This document shows, piece after piece, positions 60,350 through 64,000 of a stretch of 64,000 nucleotides of DNA; within the stretch, counting starts at the first letter, position 1, and every line of letters starts with the position of its first letter. The notes beneath the pieces are model-generated. The model was not told the DNA's origin and made no database searches. It saw only the letters and a list, made by a program, of their open reading frames with translations. Made by a program: the position numbers and the translations under genes. This DNA comes from Deltaproteobacteria bacterium (lineage in GTDB: Bacteria > Myxococcota > Kuafuiibacteriia > Kuafuiibacteriales > Kuafuiibacteriaceae): positions 19,190 through 83,189 of the forward strand of contig WYAZ01000135.1 of the NCBI GenBank assembly GCA_011526105.1. The letters are read 5' to 3'.

Positions 60350-62335
60350 ATGCGGGTCTGCCCCCGATGCGGCTCGATCTACGCCGCCCAGACCGCCTTC
60401 TGCGGCATCGACGGGGAGAAGCTGCACGAGCAAGAGAACGACCCCCTCATCGGCAAGACGGTGGACCGCTACCGGATCGACGAACGTCTCGGCACCGGGG
60501 CGATGGGTGTCGTCTACCGAGGGGCCCACACGGTCCTAGACCGCGAGTACGCGGTGAAGGTCCTGTACGGCGACTTCGCGTCCGACGCGCGACTGGTCGC
60601 GCGTTTTCGCAGAGAGGCGCAAGCGGCGAGCAAGATCCGCCACGACAACATCGTTGGAGTTGTCGACTTTGGTACCGCCGAGAGCGGCCTCTCGTTTCTC
60701 GTGATGGAGCTCGTGATCGGTTCCAACCTCGCCGACATCGTCGAGCGCGACGCTCCAATCTCTCCGAGGCGCGCGGCTCACATCGCGCGTTCGATCGCGG
60801 CGGGTCTGGGTGAAGCTCACAAGTTGGGATTCGTTCATCGCGATCTCAAGCCAGCGAACGTGATGCTGACTCAAGACGCAAATGGGCAGGAGACCGCGAA
60901 GGTCATGGACTTTGGTGTGGTCGGCGCCATCGAAACCGACGACAGCACCAAGCTGACCCGGACGGGGACCATCGTCGGTACCCCGCTCTACATGGCGCCC
61001 GAACAAGCGCAAGGCGACCCCGCCACGCCGGCTTCGGATCTCTACGCGCTCGGGGTGATCCTCTTCGAGATGTTGACCGGCCAGCCGCCATTTCGCGGCG
61101 ACAGCCTGCGGAAGGTGGTGATGGCCCACCTGACCGAACCCCCTCCGCCTTTGCCGCCATGCAGCGGGCTGGAACGTCTCGTGCCTGCGCTCCTGCAGAA
61201 GCATCCTTCTCGCCGGCCGAATCGAGCCGATCAAGTCGTGCTCGAGATCGACCGCATCCTCGAGAGCATGACCGGCGAAGGACCGGCCAGCGACGTCTTC
61301 GATGCTCTGATCGCAGACGGTCTTCGTCAGCTCGGCGCTCGCTCGGAGTCGAACGTCTTCGCAGGGGACCCGACGGCCGACACAAAGATCCAATCGGGGG
61401 TCATTGCTCATCGGCAACACGTGGCCTCAGCGGTTTCTCTGCCTCGCTTTCCTTCGGGACCGCGGGGCGCGTCGCCGGTGCGGGTGGGGCAGGCGCCGGC
61501 TCCGCGGCTGGTCTCCGGGCCCGGACGGGTGGCGACGCCGCTGCCGGCGTTGCCACCCATCGCCGCGTTGCCGCCGATGCTCGGCGCCCAACCCGTGCCG
61601 ATTCCGAGAGCGCAGACGCCGGAGAGCCACTTCGCCGGAGGTCCCACCCACCCGATGTCGGTCGACTTCGGGGCGTCCTACCCATCGCTGAGCGTGGAGC
61701 GTCGAGCGCAGCAGAAGGGGCGACGTCTCGCGGTTGTGCTCACTCTGGTCGGGCTCCTCGGCGTGGGATTCTTCTGGGGCCGATGGTTCATCGCGGAGCA
61801 GCAGCGCAAGTCCAGACCGCTGCCTCCGGCGTCGGCCGAGGAGGAAGGCGCGGCGGGCGCGATCACCACGCCTGGAGGTACCGCGTCGGGCGCGTCCACG
61901 GACGATGCGCAAGAAGCGCTCGCCAAGCTCGAAGCTCAGCTCCTGCGCATGATGGGCTCTCGTCACCTGACCGTCTCGGACCTCATGCGTTCCAAGGACT
62001 CGAGCTCACTCGCCGCAGAGTGGCAGGAGCACCGCCGACGCCCCGCAACAGGGGTGGCGCACTCGGCCATTTCGCAGCTCATCGAGCTCATGAGGAATGA
62101 GTTCGTCGTCGCCCGAATTCTCCAGGACAAGCTCGCTCACGTGGTGCGAGCGATCGACGACGCGAAGCTGGCGCCCAAGGAGAAGAAGGCGCTGCTTCAG
62201 CAGCACGCTCAGATCCAAAATGGGCTCGAGAACACCGCCGACCAAGGGCGGACTCGACGCCTCGGCTCCTCTATCGCCGAGCTCGAAGAACGCCTGCTCC
62301 GGGGCGGCCAGGCCGATTCTCCCGCGGGCCGATGA
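60350..62335 (+). CDS. Membrane-anchored Ser/Thr protein kinase with zinc-ribbon N-terminus
   Basis: The 661-residue protein starts with a Cys cluster (CPRCGSIY, FCGIDG; Cys4, Cys7, Cys18), common in myxobacterial kinases. The kinase domain (about 41-310) has GTGAMGVVY, Lys70 in YAVKVL, HRDLKPANV at 163-171 and DFGVVG at 187-192, all intact. A Pro-rich linker (about 360-440) leads to one transmembrane helix (about 459-478, LAVVLTLVGLLGVGFFWGRW) and a helical outer part rich in Gln/Ala (about 500-660). It is divergent from the peptide cassette and 60 bp from the next gene. The sensed signal is unknown. Confidence 0.93.
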   Translation: MRVCPRCGSIYAAQTAFCGIDGEKLHEQENDPLIGKTVDRYRIDERLGTGAMGVVYRGAHTVLDREYAVKVLYGDFASDARLVARFRREAQAASKIRHDNIVGVVDFGTAESGLSFLVMELVIGSNLADIVERDAPISPRRAAHIARSIAAGLGEAHKLGFVHRDLKPANVMLTQDANGQETAKVMDFGVVGAIETDDSTKLTRTGTIVGTPLYMAPEQAQGDPATPASDLYALGVILFEMLTGQPPFRGDSLRKVVMAHLTEPPPPLPPCSGLERLVPALLQKHPSRRPNRADQVVLEIDRILESMTGEGPASDVFDALIADGLRQLGARSESNVFAGDPTADTKIQSGVIAHRQHVASAVSLPRFPSGPRGASPVRVGQAPAPRLVSGPGRVATPLPALPPIAALPPMLGAQPVPIPRAQTPESHFAGGPTHPMSVDFGASYPSLSVERRAQQKGRRLAVVLTLVGLLGVGFFWGRWFIAEQQRKSRPLPPASAEEEGAAGAITTPGGTASGASTDDAQEALAKLEAQLLRMMGSRHLTVSDLMRSKDSSSLAAEWQEHRRRPATGVAHSAISQLIELMRNEFVVARILQDKLAHVVRAIDDAKLAPKEKKALLQQHAQIQNGLENTADQGRTRRLGSSIAELEERLLRGGQADSPAGR

Positions 62336-62395
62336 AAGGGCGGCAGGGTCGCCTTTCCGGTGGAAGTGCGCCGGATGTGGGGTAGAGTCCGGCCC

Positions 62396-64000
62396 ATGCG
62401 CGCGTGGCCTTTACCGGGGTTCATCTTGGCGGCGGCCGTGTTCTCGGCCTGTGCAGACGACGTGCCCGACTGCGAGGCGGTTTGCGGCAACGGGCTCACC
62501 GAATGCGAGGAAACCTGCGATGACGGCAACACCGTCTCCGGAGACGGGTGCACGGACCAATGCCTCATCGACCTGGCCACCTGCCCGGATGGTGACGGAG
62601 ATGGCCAACGTCACGCGCGCTGTGGCGGCGGCGACTGCGATGACACCAACCCAGACGTGCGGGCCGGCGCCGAAGAGATCTTGTGCAACGGACGGGACGA
62701 TGACTGCGATTCGAGCACACCAGACGTCGTCGATGCAGACGGGGACGGATTCGGATGCAACCTGGATTGCGACGACACAAACCCGGACGTGAACCCGAAC
62801 GCGACAGAGATCATCTGCAACGAGCGAGACGACGACTGCGACCCGACGACGGCCGACGTGGTCGACGCGGACCAGGACCGCTTCGACTGCCGCCAGGACT
62901 GCGACGAGCGAAGGGCCGATGTGAACCCGGATGCCACTGAAGTCTGCGGCAACGGTCTCGACGACGACTGCAATGGCGCCACCGACTGCCAAGACCTCGC
63001 CTGCGCCGAGCTTCCCATCTGCCGCGGCCGCCGCGGCGGCGCGTTTGGTGGGGCCCACTCTGGCCGGGTGACGGTCTTGGCGTTTCATCGCCACACCGAA
63101 CAGCCGGTGGAGGGCCTCGAGGTCCTGCTCGAAGCTCGAGGTCTGATCATCGGGGGTGAGACGTCTACTGCCGGCGAGGCTCTCTTCAGCAATGTTCCCC
63201 TCGGCCCTTATACCGTCACGGTTCGAGCGGACGGTTGGCGGTCTGTATCGATCGTCGGCACGCGCGCGACTCGGCTCGAAATCCCCGTCGAGTCGGACAC
63301 GATGGCACTGTCCGCTCAGGATCTGCAGATCACCAACCTCAGCGAGGATCTCGAAGGGCGAACCGGGTTCTTCTTCGCCAGCGGAGCCGCGCCCCGCGAG
63401 GTCTTGGTGCGCAGGGTGGGTGACGAGCTGCAGGTCGACCGCGATCCGGTCACACAGGGGGTCGAATCGCTCTCGGAGATGCTGCCCCGCGGCGCGCCGG
63501 CTTCGATGGCGCTCAGGTTCGACGACGATGACGCCCAGACGAGTCACTTTGCCTTCATCAGCGTGAAGGACGTTCCCGAGCCTGCGCTTCGCGCCGCCCT
63601 GGCCGTCGAGCCGATTTGGTCTGTGAGTGGGACCGTCGAGGCCGAGGACTTCGAGCTCGTCGGGGGGAGCGTGATGGTGTCGGCCTTCGTGCATGCCGGC
63701 GTCTTCGGAGATCTGCCCGGTGCGCTGCTCGCCACCCGCGCCAACATAGAGGGCTCATCTCGGGCCTCGTTCGGGAGCGGTGAGAGCCCCGAGCTCCGCG
63801 TGGTCGCACCTCCAGATCTCCTTCAGGTCACGCTGGTCGCGCGCTTTGAGCGGACCTTTGGCTTCGAACTCGCGCGGAGCGAGCGCCTCCTTCGCATCCC
63901 CGCGGCCGATCTCGATCAACCGGTGGTGTTCTCGGGGCTCAGAACGCCGCCGGCCTGGTTGGCGATCGATCAGAGCACCGCTGGGAGGCCCTCCTTCGGC
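62396..64000 (+). CDS. Lipoprotein with DUF4215 and MopE-type Asp/Cys repeats, C-terminus cut by window edge
   Basis: At least 535 residues are visible, with a lipoprotein signal ending in FSAC (Cys19). A DUF4215 Cys-rich unit (CGNGLTECEETCDDGN) is followed by three or four MopE-type repeats of about 35 residues (DGDGQRHARCGGGDCDDTNP, DADGDGFGCNLDCDDTNPDV, DADQDRFDCRQDCDERRADV), each ending in an (E)xxCNxxDDDCD-like box, and then a carboxypeptidase regulatory-like (Ig/CNA-B) domain (PVEGLEVLLEARG, AGEALFSNVPLGPYTVTV) before a further beta-rich part. MopE binds copper in Methylococcus; here the repeats may bind calcium or other metal. Surface-exposed, function unknown. Confidence 0.85.
   Translation, partial: MRAWPLPGFILAAAVFSACADDVPDCEAVCGNGLTECEETCDDGNTVSGDGCTDQCLIDLATCPDGDGDGQRHARCGGGDCDDTNPDVRAGAEEILCNGRDDDCDSSTPDVVDADGDGFGCNLDCDDTNPDVNPNATEIICNERDDDCDPTTADVVDADQDRFDCRQDCDERRADVNPDATEVCGNGLDDDCNGATDCQDLACAELPICRGRRGGAFGGAHSGRVTVLAFHRHTEQPVEGLEVLLEARGLIIGGETSTAGEALFSNVPLGPYTVTVRADGWRSVSIVGTRATRLEIPVESDTMALSAQDLQITNLSEDLEGRTGFFFASGAAPREVLVRRVGDELQVDRDPVTQGVESLSEMLPRGAPASMALRFDDDDAQTSHFAFISVKDVPEPALRAALAVEPIWSVSGTVEAEDFELVGGSVMVSAFVHAGVFGDLPGALLATRANIEGSSRASFGSGESPELRVVAPPDLLQVTLVARFERTFGFELARSERLLRIPAADLDQPVVFSGLRTPPAWLAIDQSTAGRPSFG

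Noticed and set aside
1..64000. Insertion sequences, prophage, integrase or toxin-antitoxin genes
   Set aside because: No transposase, integrase, phage structural or toxin-antitoxin motif was found in any reading frame examined.

Overview
The window is high-GC bacterial DNA (apart from a few short AT-rich spots) and most resembles a member of the Myxococcota, probably of the Polyangia/Sandaracinus type. The reasons are an mglB-mglA polarity pair, three Hanks-type Ser/Thr kinases (two with extra sensory domains), PATAN/DUF4388 proteins, AgmX-type TonB-like proteins, and many lipoproteins with Pro-Asp-Ala-Gly linkers, DUF4215 cysteine repeats and MopE-type repeats. No insertion sequence, prophage, CRISPR array or rRNA was seen. 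One tRNA (Lys, TTT) is present. The assignment rests on gene content, not on a database search.

Layout. 1-6.6 kb: a kinase/MshEN/receiver/PATAN signalling protein (runs off the left edge), polA, and a GAF-GAF histidine kinase. 6.7-11.1 kb: two lipoproteins, a Nudix hydrolase, tRNA-Lys, mutY and an AgmX-like lipoprotein. 11.3-14.7 kb: mglB-mglA, facing a Ser/Thr kinase with two cyclic-nucleotide-binding domains. 14.7-21.6 kb: envelope proteins, an acyl-ACP thioesterase, a UvrD/Rep helicase with a coupled small gene, and a two-lipoprotein operon. 22.1-31.3 kb: two giant paralogous metzincin lipoproteins and a chitobiase-like lipoprotein. 31.4-41.1 kb: housekeeping genes (RlmI-like methyltransferase, pcnB, speA, pgpH-ybeY), a Pro-rich repeat protein and a 41-residue Lys/Arg-rich protein missed by length cut-offs. 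41.2-48.9 kb: an isolated nuoD overlapping a dihydroorotase gene, a LysR regulator facing a LeuD-LeuC fusion, a CcmH-like protein, and arsM translationally coupled to an ECF sigma factor with a Cys-rich tail. 49-56.4 kb: lipoproteins, rlmE behind an isolated rplC, a TonB-like protein and a pseudo-receiver/PATAN protein. 56.4-60.1 kb: a four-gene operon (Tat-signal peptide, HprK-like kinase, nucleotidyltransferase-PqqD fusion, VKOR-DsbA). 60.3-64 kb: a third Ser/Thr kinase and a MopE-repeat lipoprotein that runs off the right edge.

The most novel-looking unit is the minus-strand cassette at 56.4-60.1 kb. An HPr-kinase-like enzyme, a nucleotidyltransferase carrying a PqqD-like peptide-binding domain and a disulfide-forming membrane protein follow a small Tat-exported peptide, which looks like a peptide-modification and export system. 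Second is the arsM/ECF pair, where Cys residues in the sigma-factor tail could sense metal or metalloid. Third is the relocation of universally clustered genes: rplC outside an S10 operon, followed by an rlmE gene with no ATG/GTG/TTG start, and nuoD outside a nuo operon. Genes are tightly packed. Many same-strand pairs overlap by 4 bp (ATGA/GTGA), and several convergent pairs share their stop codons.
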